32,496 nucleotides of DNA from Bifidobacterium choerinum. GTDB lineage: Bacteria > Actinomycetota > Actinomycetes > Actinomycetales > Bifidobacteriaceae. Positions 1 to 7,666 of the stretch are shown here, in pieces (position 1 is the stretch's first letter; each line of letters opens with the position of its first letter). The notes under the pieces are model-generated. The model had not been told where the DNA came from. It was given only the letters and a program-made list of their open reading frames with translations, and searched no databases. The stretch spans positions 200-32,695 of the forward strand of contig NZ_JGYU01000015.1 of the NCBI RefSeq assembly GCF_000741135.1. The letters are read 5' to 3'. Made by a program: the position numbers and the translations under genes.

Positions 1-1318
1 GCCCGACGTGCTCTCCAGGCTCGACATGCGGGCGCGCGACCGCGTCACCGTCTCCGACCGCATCGACCGCGTATTGCTCAACCCGGTCCTCGGCGTCGTC
101 GCCTTTCTGCTGCTCATGCTCGGCGTGTTCGAGGCGACGACGACGCTCGCCGGCCCCGCCCAGGACTGGATCGACGGCGCCGTGCGCGACTGGCTCGTCG
201 CCGGCGCCGACTGGCTCTTCGCGCGCTTCGGCCCCGCCGCGTCCGGTTCGTGGGTCCATTCGCTCGTCGTCGACGGCGTCATCGACGGCGTCGTCGCCGT
301 CGCCACCTTCATCCCGCCGATGGGCATCATGTTCATCCTGCTGAGCCTGCTCGAGGATTCCGGCTACCTCGCGCGTGCCGCCTTCGTCATGGACCGCGCG
401 ATGCGCTGCATGGGCCTCGACGGCCGCGCGTTCCTGCCGATCGTCATCGGCTTCGGCTGCAACCTGCCGGCGCTCGCCGCCACGCGCACATTGCCCGATT
501 CGCGCCAACGCGTCCTCGTCGGCATGCTCGTGCCGTTCTCGAGCTGCACGGCGCGCCTGAGCGTCTACCTCGTGCTCGCCTACGCGTTCTTCCGCGACCG
601 GGCCGGCCTCGTCGTCTTCCTGATGTACGTGTGCTCGATCGTGCTCATCCTGCTCGTCGGCGTCCTGCTGCGCCGCGTGCGCTTCACCGACGTGCGCTCC
701 GAGCCGTTCGCGATGAGCCTGCCGCCCTACCAGGTGCCGCGCCTGATCACGCTCGGCCGCTCGGTGCTGATGCGGCTGTGGGGCTTCGTGCGCGGCGCGA
801 GCACGATCATCGTCTCGATGCTCGTCGTCATGTGGCTGCTGCAGTCGATCCCGGCGACCGCCGCGGCCGGCTCCTTCGCGAAGGTCGACGACGTGCACGA
901 TTCCCTCTACGGCGTCGTCGCCGACCATGTCGCCCCGGTCTTCGCGCCCGCCGGCTTCGACGACTGGCACGCCTCGGCGGCGCTGATGACCGGCTTCGTC
1001 GCCAAGGAGGTCGTCGTCGCGTCGATGGCGCAGTCCTACAGCATCGACACCGGCGACGAGGACGAGCAGCAGCAGGGCGAGGGTTCGCTCGGCGCCGCGA
1101 TGCGCGCCTCCTTCGACGAGAGCTCGGGCGGCCACGGACGCGCCGCCGCGATCGCGTTCATGCTGTTCACGCTCGCGTACACGCCGTGCCTGGCGACGGT
1201 CGCCGAACTCAGACGGCAGTATTCGACGCGCATCGCGATGCAGTCGGTCGGACTCGGACTCGTCGTCGCCTATCTGCTTGCCGTCGTCGCGTTCCAGACG
1301 CTGAGGTGGCTGCTATGA
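1..1318 (+). CDS. feoB: Ferrous iron transporter FeoB, C-terminal part (5' end outside window)
   Basis: Inner-membrane Fe(2+) uptake permease; about 438 residues of its membrane half are present and the frame is open to the left edge. The N-terminal GTPase domain of the family must lie upstream of the window. Visible family signatures are the first Gate motif with GFGCNLPALAATR, followed by VPFSSCTARLSVY, and the second Gate motif with YTPCLATVAELRRQYS near the C terminus; both contain the conserved Cys of FeoB gates. Many hydrophobic segments alternate with short Arg-rich loops, and an acidic Glu/Gln-rich loop lies before the second Gate motif. The stop TGA overlaps the ATG of the next gene (ATGA), so the two are probably translationally coupled. 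Identification is firm; the true start cannot be seen. Confidence 0.95.
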   Translation, partial: PDVLSRLDMRARDRVTVSDRIDRVLLNPVLGVVAFLLLMLGVFEATTTLAGPAQDWIDGAVRDWLVAGADWLFARFGPAASGSWVHSLVVDGVIDGVVAVATFIPPMGIMFILLSLLEDSGYLARAAFVMDRAMRCMGLDGRAFLPIVIGFGCNLPALAATRTLPDSRQRVLVGMLVPFSSCTARLSVYLVLAYAFFRDRAGLVVFLMYVCSIVLILLVGVLLRRVRFTDVRSEPFAMSLPPYQVPRLITLGRSVLMRLWGFVRGASTIIVSMLVVMWLLQSIPATAAAGSFAKVDDVHDSLYGVVADHVAPVFAPAGFDDWHASAALMTGFVAKEVVVASMAQSYSIDTGDEDEQQQGEGSLGAAMRASFDESSGGHGRAAAIAFMLFTLAYTPCLATVAELRRQYSTRIAMQSVGLGLVVAYLLAVVAFQTLRWLL

Positions 1319-1656
1319 GCGGCTTCAGGCGCACCGGCGACGGGCGCCGGCCGGCGCGCGGCGCACGCACGCACGTCGTCGCCGCCGTCGTCGCCGATCT
1401 GGAGGCCGGCATGAGCGTCGCGCAGTGCGCGGCCGGACGCGGGCTGCCGCGCGACTTCGTCGAGCAGATCGTCGAGCATGCGCGCGCGCACGGCATGATC
1501 GACGTCGTCGAGCTGACGGCCGGCTGCTCGGCCGGACCGTGCGAGCCGTCGCCCGGTTCGATCGTCTGCGCCGGCTGCCCGCTGCGTCCTGCGGCGGCGA
1601 AGGCCGGCCCGTCGATCGCCGCGCGCATCAGGGCGCGCATGCGATCGCACGCGTAG
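1315..1656 (+). CDS. Small Cys-rich FeoC-like protein
   Basis: 113 residues, starting at an ATG that overlaps the feoB stop codon by 4 nt. The first two thirds look like a small winged-helix fold (VVADLEAGMSVAQCAAGRG, then an 'AHGMIDVVEL' segment). The tail holds four cysteines spaced C71-x4-C76-x8-C85-x2-C88, then a basic end. FeoC proteins of other bacteria are small winged-helix proteins with a four-Cys cluster that can bind Fe-S and act with FeoB. The gene position, fold and Cys pattern agree with that, so a role in regulating or stabilising FeoB is inferred. The same frame stays open upstream inside feoB, but that part is an out-of-frame Arg-rich shadow. The exact family name is uncertain. 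Confidence 0.75.
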   Translation: MSGFRRTGDGRRPARGARTHVVAAVVADLEAGMSVAQCAAGRGLPRDFVEQIVEHARAHGMIDVVELTAGCSAGPCEPSPGSIVCAGCPLRPAAAKAGPSIAARIRARMRSHA

Positions 1657-1721
1657 GACGCATCCATTGCCCCGAGCGTGGAAAAGCGGCGTGCGCGTAC
1701 GGACGGGGACGCGGGCGGCGC

Positions 1722-1734
1722 TAGGATGGCAGAC
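1722..1734 (+). promoter_or_regulatory. Candidate -10 box for leaderless zwf transcript
   Basis: TAGGAT at 1722-1727, then 7 nt (ggcagac), then the ATG at 1735. This is the spacing at which transcription would begin on the A of the start codon. The AGGA inside the box could equally serve as a ribosome-binding site 8 nt before the ATG, so the two readings cannot be separated here. No clear -35 box is seen. Confidence 0.4.
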
Positions 1735-3294
1735 ATGACACAGACAACTGAACAAGGGGCGGCGCCGCTCGATTGGGTCAACCCGCTGAGGGACCCCAGG
1801 GATCTGCGCCTTCCCCGCATCGCAGGACCATGCAGCATCGTGATCTTCGGCGTGACCGGCGACCTGTCGCGCAAGAAGCTGCTGCCGGCCATCTATGATC
1901 TGGCGAACCGCGGCCTGCTGCCGCCGAGCTTCGGCCTGACCGGCTTCGCGCGGCGCGACTGGACCGAGGACCACTTCAAGGAGTTCGTCAAGGAGAACGT
2001 GCAGGCGCACTGCCGCACGCAGTTCAACGACGCGACCTGGGACCAGCTCGCCCGCGGCATCCGCTTCGTGCGCGGCACCTTCGAGGACCCGGATGCCTTC
2101 GCGCGCCTGAGCGACACCGTCGCCGAGCTCGACCGCGACCGCGGTACGCGCGGCAACCACGCGTTCTACATGTCGGTACCGCCGCGCGACTTCCCGATCG
2201 TGGCGCGCCAGCTGGCGAACTGCGGCCTGGCGAAGTCCGGCGAGGACGCGTGGCGCCGCGTCATCATCGAGAAGCCCTTCGGCCACGACCTGGCGAGCGC
2301 GCAGCAGCTCGACGAGGTCATCTCCGAGGTCTTCGACCCCGATTCGGTGTTCCGCATCGACCACTATCTGGGCAAGGAGACCGTGCAGAACCTGCTCGCG
2401 CTGCGCTTCGCGAACACGATGTACGAGCCGATCTGGAACGCGAACTACGTCGACCATGTGCAGATCACGATGGCCGAGGACATCGGCGTCGCCGGGCGCG
2501 CCGGCTACTACGACGGCATCGGCGCGGCCAGGGACGTCATCCAGAACCATCTGCTGCAGCTCATGGCGCTCACGGCGATGGAGGAGCCGGTCTCGTTCTC
2601 GGCGCGCGACCTGATGGCCGAGAAGACGAAGGTGCTCTCCGCCGTGCGGCTGCCGCGCGACCTGGCCGCCCACACGGCGCGAGGCCAGTACTCGGCCGGC
2701 TGGCAAGGCTCGGAGCCGGTGTGCGGCTATCTCGAGGAGAAGGGCATCGACCCGGATTCGACGACCGAGACCTACGCGGCGATCCGCCTCGACATCGACA
2801 CGCGCCGCTGGGCCGGCGTCCCCTTCTACCTGCGCACCGGCAAGCGTCTGGGCAGGCGCGTCACCGAGATCGCGCTCGTCTTCAAGCGCGCCCCGCATCT
2901 GCCCTTCGAGTCGACGGCGACGCAGGAGCTCGGCAAGAACGCGATCGTCATCCGCGTCCAGCCCTACGAGGGCGTCACGATCCGCTTCGGCTCGAAGGTG
3001 CCGGGGGTCACGTCGATGGAGGTGCGCGACGTGTCGATGGACTTCAGCTACGGCCGTTCGTTCACCGAGGCCTCCCCCGAGGCCTACGAGCGCCTGATTC
3101 TCGACGTGCTGCTCGGCGACCCGCCGCTGTTCCCGACGACGAAGGAGGTGGACCTGTCCTGGCGCATCCTCGACCCGATCGAGGACTTCTGGTCGACGCT
3201 GGGACAGCCGCAGCCCTACCGCGCCGGTACGTGGGGCCCGCAGGAGGCCGTGGAGATGCTTGCACGCGACGGACACCGTTGGAGGATGCCATGA
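1735..3294 (+). CDS. zwf: Glucose-6-phosphate 1-dehydrogenase
   Basis: Oxidises glucose 6-phosphate to 6-phosphogluconolactone with NADP+, the entry step of the oxidative pentose phosphate pathway; cytosolic. 519 residues from the chosen ATG, normal for the family. The N-terminal Rossmann motif reads IFGVTGDLSRKKLLPAIYDL and the active-site signature RIDHYLGKETVQN carries the catalytic His and substrate Lys. An N-terminal stretch of about 35 residues (NPLRDPRDLRLPRIAGP) is typical of the actinobacterial OpcA-dependent form. Earlier in-frame starts exist (ATG 1726 and a weaker one at 1678); 1735 is preferred because of the TAGGAT box or AGGA just upstream. The stop overlaps the opcA ATG (ATGA), so zwf, opcA and pgl form one operon. 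Confidence 0.96.
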   Translation: MTQTTEQGAAPLDWVNPLRDPRDLRLPRIAGPCSIVIFGVTGDLSRKKLLPAIYDLANRGLLPPSFGLTGFARRDWTEDHFKEFVKENVQAHCRTQFNDATWDQLARGIRFVRGTFEDPDAFARLSDTVAELDRDRGTRGNHAFYMSVPPRDFPIVARQLANCGLAKSGEDAWRRVIIEKPFGHDLASAQQLDEVISEVFDPDSVFRIDHYLGKETVQNLLALRFANTMYEPIWNANYVDHVQITMAEDIGVAGRAGYYDGIGAARDVIQNHLLQLMALTAMEEPVSFSARDLMAEKTKVLSAVRLPRDLAAHTARGQYSAGWQGSEPVCGYLEEKGIDPDSTTETYAAIRLDIDTRRWAGVPFYLRTGKRLGRRVTEIALVFKRAPHLPFESTATQELGKNAIVIRVQPYEGVTIRFGSKVPGVTSMEVRDVSMDFSYGRSFTEASPEAYERLILDVLLGDPPLFPTTKEVDLSWRILDPIEDFWSTLGQPQPYRAGTWGPQEAVEMLARDGHRWRMP

Positions 3295-4271
3295 TCATTA
3301 CGATGCGGGACACCGAGACCAATGAGATCTCGAACAAGATCGACGAACTGCACGAGGAGCGCGGCGAGGTCGCGCTCGGCCGCGTGCTGACGCTGCTCAT
3401 CGTCACCGACGAGGACCATCTCGAGAACTCGCTCGCATTGGCGAACGACGCGAGCCGTGACCATCCGTGCCGCGTCATCGCGATCGCGCCGAGCTCGAGG
3501 CGCATGGGTGAGCCCGAGGAGGACCGCACCTACCTCGACGCCGAGGTGCGCATCGGCGCCGACGCCGGCGCGGGCGAGATCATCGTGCTGCGTCCGCGCG
3601 GCGGCCTCATCCACCATCTCGACACGCTCGTCACGCCGCTGCTCGTGCCGGATGCGCCGATCGTGGCCTGGTGGCCGACCGAGGCGCCGGCCAACCCGTC
3701 GAAGGACCTCGTCGGCGCGATGGCGCAGTCGCGCATCACCGACGCGATGCGTTCGGTCAACCCGATGCGCACGATCGAGGACCTGCGGCGCAACCGCTCG
3801 CCGAAGAACGTCGACATGTCGTGGACGAGGCTCACGCGCTGGCGCGCGCTGCTCGCGGCGATGCTCGACCAGCCGCCGCACATGCGCATCACGGCCGCGA
3901 ACGTCGTCGGCGAGGCGGACTACCTGCCCAAGGACCTGCTCGCCGCATGGCTCGCCGTCAGCCTCGACATCCCGGTCTCGATCGAGACCGACGACGACGC
4001 GACGGCGATCTGCGCGGTGAACCTGACGCGCGAGGACGGAGGCGTGCTCAGCCTCGTGCGCTGCCACGACCACGACGACATCGTCACGATCAGCGTGCCC
4101 GAGCAGTCCGCGCAGACGATTCCGCTGCCGATGCGCTCGCTCGGCGACTGCCTGAGCGAGGAGCTCGGCCGCCTCTACCCCGACGAGATTTACGCGCGGG
4201 TCATCACCGACGGCTGGCGGCGCATCCACCCCGACGGCGCGAGGGACCGGCTGCAGGAGGACATGCGATGA
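3291..4271 (+). CDS. opcA: Glucose-6-phosphate dehydrogenase assembly protein OpcA
   Basis: 326 residues. OpcA is the accessory protein found beside zwf in cyanobacteria and actinobacteria; it is needed for active, correctly assembled and redox-regulated G6PDH. The sequence has the family's conserved core around VPDAPIVAWWPTEAP and SRITDAMRS, and the later VGEADYLPKDLLAAWLA segment. It starts at an ATG overlapping the zwf stop, with GGAGGA about 5 nt upstream, and ends by overlapping the pgl start. It has no catalytic motif of its own, as expected. The overlaps on both sides imply coupled translation and balanced amounts with zwf and pgl. Confidence 0.93.
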   Translation: MIITMRDTETNEISNKIDELHEERGEVALGRVLTLLIVTDEDHLENSLALANDASRDHPCRVIAIAPSSRRMGEPEEDRTYLDAEVRIGADAGAGEIIVLRPRGGLIHHLDTLVTPLLVPDAPIVAWWPTEAPANPSKDLVGAMAQSRITDAMRSVNPMRTIEDLRRNRSPKNVDMSWTRLTRWRALLAAMLDQPPHMRITAANVVGEADYLPKDLLAAWLAVSLDIPVSIETDDDATAICAVNLTREDGGVLSLVRCHDHDDIVTISVPEQSAQTIPLPMRSLGDCLSEELGRLYPDEIYARVITDGWRRIHPDGARDRLQEDMR

Positions 4272-5068
4272 TCGAACGCGAACTCATCACCTACCCCGAC
4301 CAGCGGCTGTTCGCCGAGGCGATCGCCGCGCGCACGTTGCTGACGATGAACGAGGTGCTCGACCGGCCCGACCGCGAGCGCGTCGACGTCGCCGTGACCG
4401 GCGGCACCGACGGCACGGCGATCCTCAGGGCGATCGCGTCCTCGCCGCTGCTCGACGTCGTCGACTGGCGCCGCGTGCACATCTGGTGGGGCGACGAACG
4501 CTTCGTGCCCGCCGACAGCGACGAGCGCAACGAGAAGCAGGCGCGCGGCGCATTGTTCGACTGTCTGGTCGCCGAGGGGCGCATGGACGACGCGCAGATT
4601 CACGCGATGCCGGCCGACACGCGCGACGCGCGGCAGCGTGCCGACGCGACGCCCCGGCAGACGCGCGACGCGCTGCGGCACGCGGCCGCCGTCTACCAGT
4701 CGGAGCTGCTCGGCGAGCTCGGCCAGGCGGCGGCGATGGACATCATGATGTTCGGCGTCGGACCCGACGGCCATTTCGCTTCGCTGTTCCCCGACCACAA
4801 GGAGCTGCTCGGCGACGACCCGGACGTCCTCGTGACCGGCGTCGACGACTCCCCCAAGCCGCCGCCGACGCGCCTGACCTTCACGGTGCCGATGATCGCC
4901 AGGACCGACTATCTGTGGATCTGCGGCTCGCGCGCGGCGAAGGCCGACGCGATGGCGCAGACCTTCACGAACGAGCGCGACATGCACTATCCGGCGTCCT
5001 TCGCCGACGCGCGACGCCAGCTGCTGTGGATCGGCGACGAGGCGTCGACGGCGAAGCTGCGCGCCTGA
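4268..5068 (+). CDS. pgl: 6-phosphogluconolactonase
   Basis: Hydrolyses 6-phosphogluconolactone to 6-phosphogluconate, the second step of the oxidative pentose phosphate pathway. 266 residues, the usual length of DevB/NagB-type lactonases. Diagnostic motifs are TGGTDGTAILRAI near the N terminus, VHIWWGDERFVPADSDERN in the middle and FGVGPDGHFASLFPDH, the last carrying the catalytic region. The ATG overlaps the opcA stop by ATGA and GGAGG lies just upstream, so it is the third gene of the zwf operon. A moderately Arg-rich insertion (about residues 118-137) separates the WGDER motif from the C-terminal half. A long hairpin follows the stop. Confidence 0.94.
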   Translation: MIERELITYPDQRLFAEAIAARTLLTMNEVLDRPDRERVDVAVTGGTDGTAILRAIASSPLLDVVDWRRVHIWWGDERFVPADSDERNEKQARGALFDCLVAEGRMDDAQIHAMPADTRDARQRADATPRQTRDALRHAAAVYQSELLGELGQAAAMDIMMFGVGPDGHFASLFPDHKELLGDDPDVLVTGVDDSPKPPPTRLTFTVPMIARTDYLWICGSRAAKADAMAQTFTNERDMHYPASFADARRQLLWIGDEASTAKLRA

Positions 5069-5100
5069 ACGGCGACCGTCCGCCGCACGCAACCGGACGA

Positions 5101-5140
5101 CGAAGGCCGCCGACCCCTATCCCGGGGTCGGCGGCCTTCG
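5101..5140. terminator. Bidirectional hairpin between pgl and gnd
   Basis: Perfect 17-bp inverted repeat (5101-5117 with 5124-5140) around a 6-nt loop, starting 32 nt after the pgl stop and 16 nt beyond the gnd stop on the other strand. It has no U-tract on either side. Its place between two convergent genes supports a shared terminator. Confidence 0.8.
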
Positions 5141-5156
5141 CATATGCACGGGGCCG

Positions 5157-6614
5157 TCAGTCGGCCATCCTCACTTCCCGCTGGCCGGGCTCGGCCCACA
5201 GGATGTGCCAGGCGCCCGGCTGGTCCACGCGGCGGTAGGTGTGGGCGCCGAACAGGTCGCGCTGCCCCTGGATGAGGGCGGCCGGCAGACGCCTGGCGCG
5301 CAGGCCGTCGAAGTACGCGAGCGACGATGAGAAGACCGGCGCCGGCAGGCCGACCTCGGCCGTCGTGGCCACGACGTGGCGCCAGTCGGACTCGCTGGCC
5401 TCGATGCCCTGCTTGAAATAGGGGGCGAACAGCAGCGAGACGTCGGCGGCACCGTCCTCGAAGGCTTCGGAGATGCGGTCGAGGAACTTCGCGCGGATGA
5501 TGCAGCCGGCGCGCCAGATGCGCGCCAGATGCGCCATGTCGATGTCCCAGCCGTAGGTCTCGGCGGCGCGCGAGATCTCGTTGAAGCCCTGCGCGTACGC
5601 GACGATCTTCGACGCGTACAGCGCCTGGCGGATGCGTTCGATGAAGGCCTCGCGTGTCTCGACGCCGAGTTCGATGTGGCCGTCGGGGCCCTCGAACGGG
5701 TCGGCCTGCGCCTTGTCGCGCAGCGCCGTCTGGTCGGACAGGCCGCGTGCGAACACGGCCTCGGCGATGCCGGTGACCGGCACGCCGAGCTCGAGAGCCG
5801 TCTGCACGGTCCACGTGCCGGTGCCCTTCATGCCGGCATGGTCGAGGATGACGTCGACGAGCGGCTTGCCGGTCTGCGGGTCCTTCTTGTGCAGCACTTC
5901 GGCCGTGATCTCGATGAGGTAGGAGTCGAGGTCGGTGCCGTTCCACCGCGCGAAGACGTCGCCGATCTCGTCGGGCGTCATGCCCAGGCCGCGGCGCATG
6001 ATGTCATAGCTTTCGGCGATGAGCTGCATGTCTGCGTATTCGATGCCGTTGTGCACCATCTTGACGAAGTGGCCGGCGCCGTTCTCGCCGACGTGCATGA
6101 CGCACGGTTCGCCGTCGTCCGCCTTCGCGGCGATCGATTCGAGGATCGGCTTGAGGCGCTCCCACGACGCGTCGGAGCCGCCGGGCATCATCGACGGGCC
6201 GAGCAGCGCGCCCTCCTCGCCGCCGGAGACGCCCATGCCGACGAAGTGCAGGCCCTTGGCGCGCAGCTCCTTCTCGCGGCGGATCGTGTCCTTGAAGTAC
6301 GAGTTGCCGCCGTCGACGATGATGTCGCCCGGCTCCATGTACTCGGCGAGCTCGTCGATGACGGCGTCGGTCGCCGCGCCGGCCTTGACCATGATGATCG
6401 CGGTGCGGGGCCTCTCGAGCAGGTCGACGAACTCCTTGACGGTCTTCGCCGGATAGAACTCGCCCTCGTCGCCGTAGTCGTCGAGCAGGTGCTCGGTGCG
6501 CGAATAGTGCCGGTTGTAGACGGCGACCCGGTTGCCGTGGCGGGCGAGGTTGCGTGCCAGGCTCGCGCCCATCGCGGCGAGTCCGACAACTCCGACGTTT
6601 GCTTCTGCGCTCAT
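5157..6614 (-). CDS. gnd: 6-phosphogluconate dehydrogenase (decarboxylating)
   Basis: Converts 6-phosphogluconate to ribulose 5-phosphate with NADP+ reduction and CO2 release. 485 residues, full length. The N-terminal dinucleotide fold reads VGVVGLAAMGASLARNLA. Next come DGGNSYFKDT and the substrate-binding block GMGVSGGEEGALLGPSMMPGG, then the catalytic KMVHNGIEYADMQ segment. The C-terminal tail has HTYRRVDQPGAWH, which reaches into the partner subunit in known dimers. GGAGGA lies 8 nt before the ATG. It faces the zwf-opcA-pgl operon tail to tail, so the whole oxidative branch sits in 5 kb but on two transcripts. Confidence 0.97.
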   Translation of the reverse strand: MSAEANVGVVGLAAMGASLARNLARHGNRVAVYNRHYSRTEHLLDDYGDEGEFYPAKTVKEFVDLLERPRTAIIMVKAGAATDAVIDELAEYMEPGDIIVDGGNSYFKDTIRREKELRAKGLHFVGMGVSGGEEGALLGPSMMPGGSDASWERLKPILESIAAKADDGEPCVMHVGENGAGHFVKMVHNGIEYADMQLIAESYDIMRRGLGMTPDEIGDVFARWNGTDLDSYLIEITAEVLHKKDPQTGKPLVDVILDHAGMKGTGTWTVQTALELGVPVTGIAEAVFARGLSDQTALRDKAQADPFEGPDGHIELGVETREAFIERIRQALYASKIVAYAQGFNEISRAAETYGWDIDMAHLARIWRAGCIIRAKFLDRISEAFEDGAADVSLLFAPYFKQGIEASESDWRHVVATTAEVGLPAPVFSSSLAYFDGLRARRLPAALIQGQRDLFGAHTYRRVDQPGAWHILWAEPGQREVRMAD

Positions 6615-6665
6615 ATGCGTTCCTCCATTGCTGGTGACGATGTCGCTGTGACGATACCGCCCCCA

Positions 6666-6671
6666 AGTCTA
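6666..6671 (-). promoter_or_regulatory. Possible -10 box of gnd
   Basis: TAGACT read on the minus strand, 51 nt upstream of the gnd ATG. It fits the TANNNT pattern of other promoters here, but no -35 box is convincing and TATCGT a few nt downstream is an alternative. Confidence 0.3.
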
Positions 6672-6757
6672 ACGCACCGCGCCGCCGCGCGGCCATATCG
6701 CCGTCCATGTCTCGCCACCGGCGCATCCGCGTCCGTGCGGCCCATGCCGGCCGTGCG

Positions 6758-7492
6758 CTACAGCAGCCGCGCGGCTGCCGAGCCGGTGGCGAGGCGGCGC
6801 ATACGCCCGCCTTCGGCGAGCAGCGCCTCGTCGTTGCGCAGCGGCAGGTATCCGGCGTCGCCGGCGTGCATATGCAGGATCTCGTCGGCCGCCGCGCCGA
6901 GCATACGGCCGCCGACGTGCGGGACGACATGCACGTCGGTAAGGCCGAGCCCCGGCGTCGGTGCGGCGGGCCGACGCCGCGCGCGCAACGTCGTCGCCGG
7001 TTCGCGGCGGGCGTCCATCGGCGCGATGTAGTCGATGTCCGGGGCCGCGACGACGGCGCCGGCCGATTCTCCCACATACGGCACGCCCGAGTCGACGAGT
7101 TCCCGGATGAGCGGCGCGACGCCGGCGGCGCGCAGGCAGCGCATCAGATGGAAGCTGTTGCCGCCGCACAGGTACAGCAGGTCGCAGCCGCGCAGCAGCG
7201 AGCAGATCCGCGAGCGCCTCCCGTCCAAGTCGACGACGCGCACGTCGAGGCCGCGCAGACGCCACCACGGCGCCGTCATCCGGTTCGCGAAGCCGTAGTG
7301 TTCGGCGAAGCTCGCGTTCGGGACGAAGCCGACGACGGCGCCGCGACGCAGGCCGAGCCATCGGCGCATGAGCGGCAGCAGCCCGGCCGCCGACGACGCG
7401 AGCAGCAGCCGTCGGCGAGACGGTGCGCCCGTACCGCCGCCCGCCGCCTTGCCCTCCTCCATGCCGATGATGCCGTCCGCCGATTGCCGCAT
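6758..7492 (-). CDS. Peptidase S51 family protein (PepE / cyanophycinase-like)
   Basis: 244 residues from the chosen start. Serine peptidase of the S51 group, which includes alpha-aspartyl dipeptidase PepE and cyanophycinase. Visible motifs are VVGFVPNAS in the first strand region, LYLCGGNSFHLM, the nucleophile elbow YVGESAGAVVAAP with the catalytic Ser, and GLGLTDVHVVPHVGG with the likely catalytic His. Family members cleave dipeptides with N-terminal Asp or related substrates; the substrate here is not known. The frame is open upstream to 7603, but a -10-like TACACT at 7537-7532 falls inside that part, and AAAGGGG sits 5 nt before the ATG at 7492. ATG 7507 is the alternative. The first 25 residues before the core are low-complexity. 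Confidence 0.8.
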   Translation of the reverse strand: MRQSADGIIGMEEGKAAGGGTGAPSRRRLLLASSAAGLLPLMRRWLGLRRGAVVGFVPNASFAEHYGFANRMTAPWWRLRGLDVRVVDLDGRRSRICSLLRGCDLLYLCGGNSFHLMRCLRAAGVAPLIRELVDSGVPYVGESAGAVVAAPDIDYIAPMDARREPATTLRARRRPAAPTPGLGLTDVHVVPHVGGRMLGAAADEILHMHAGDAGYLPLRNDEALLAEGGRMRRLATGSAAARLL

Positions 7493-7531
7493 CCGATCCC
7501 CTTTCATCGCCGCCCATGCCACGCCGTCTTC

Positions 7532-7537
7532 AGTGTA
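7532..7537 (-). promoter_or_regulatory. Candidate -10 box of the S51 peptidase gene
   Basis: TACACT on the minus strand. A start of transcription near 7525 would give a leader of about 33 nt carrying AAAGGGG before the ATG at 7492. No good -35 is visible. Confidence 0.4.
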
Positions 7538-7609
7538 GGAAGGCGCTGCGGGCGCCCCGGCCGCCGTTCGCCGTACGCGGGCGTCGCATTCCGCTCCGCT
7601 CACGGCTCC

Positions 7610-7615
7610 TATACT
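7610..7615 (+). promoter_or_regulatory. Candidate -10 box of brnQ
   Basis: TATACT (5 of 6 to TATAAT), 51 nt before the brnQ ATG, giving a leader of about 45 nt that contains GGAG (7650-7653). No clear -35. Confidence 0.45.
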
Positions 7616-7666
7616 TGAGGGCGACCATCCTTTCCCATCGATTCATTCTGGAGGCGATCCGACGTC

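Noticed and set aside
1270..3276. Long minus-strand open frame opposite zwf
   Set aside because: Arg/Ala/Val-rich shadow with no motif; zwf on the plus strand is unambiguous.
7493..7603. Longer start for the S51 peptidase
   Set aside because: It overlaps a TACACT box and has no ribosome-binding site, while ATG 7492 has AAAGGGG.
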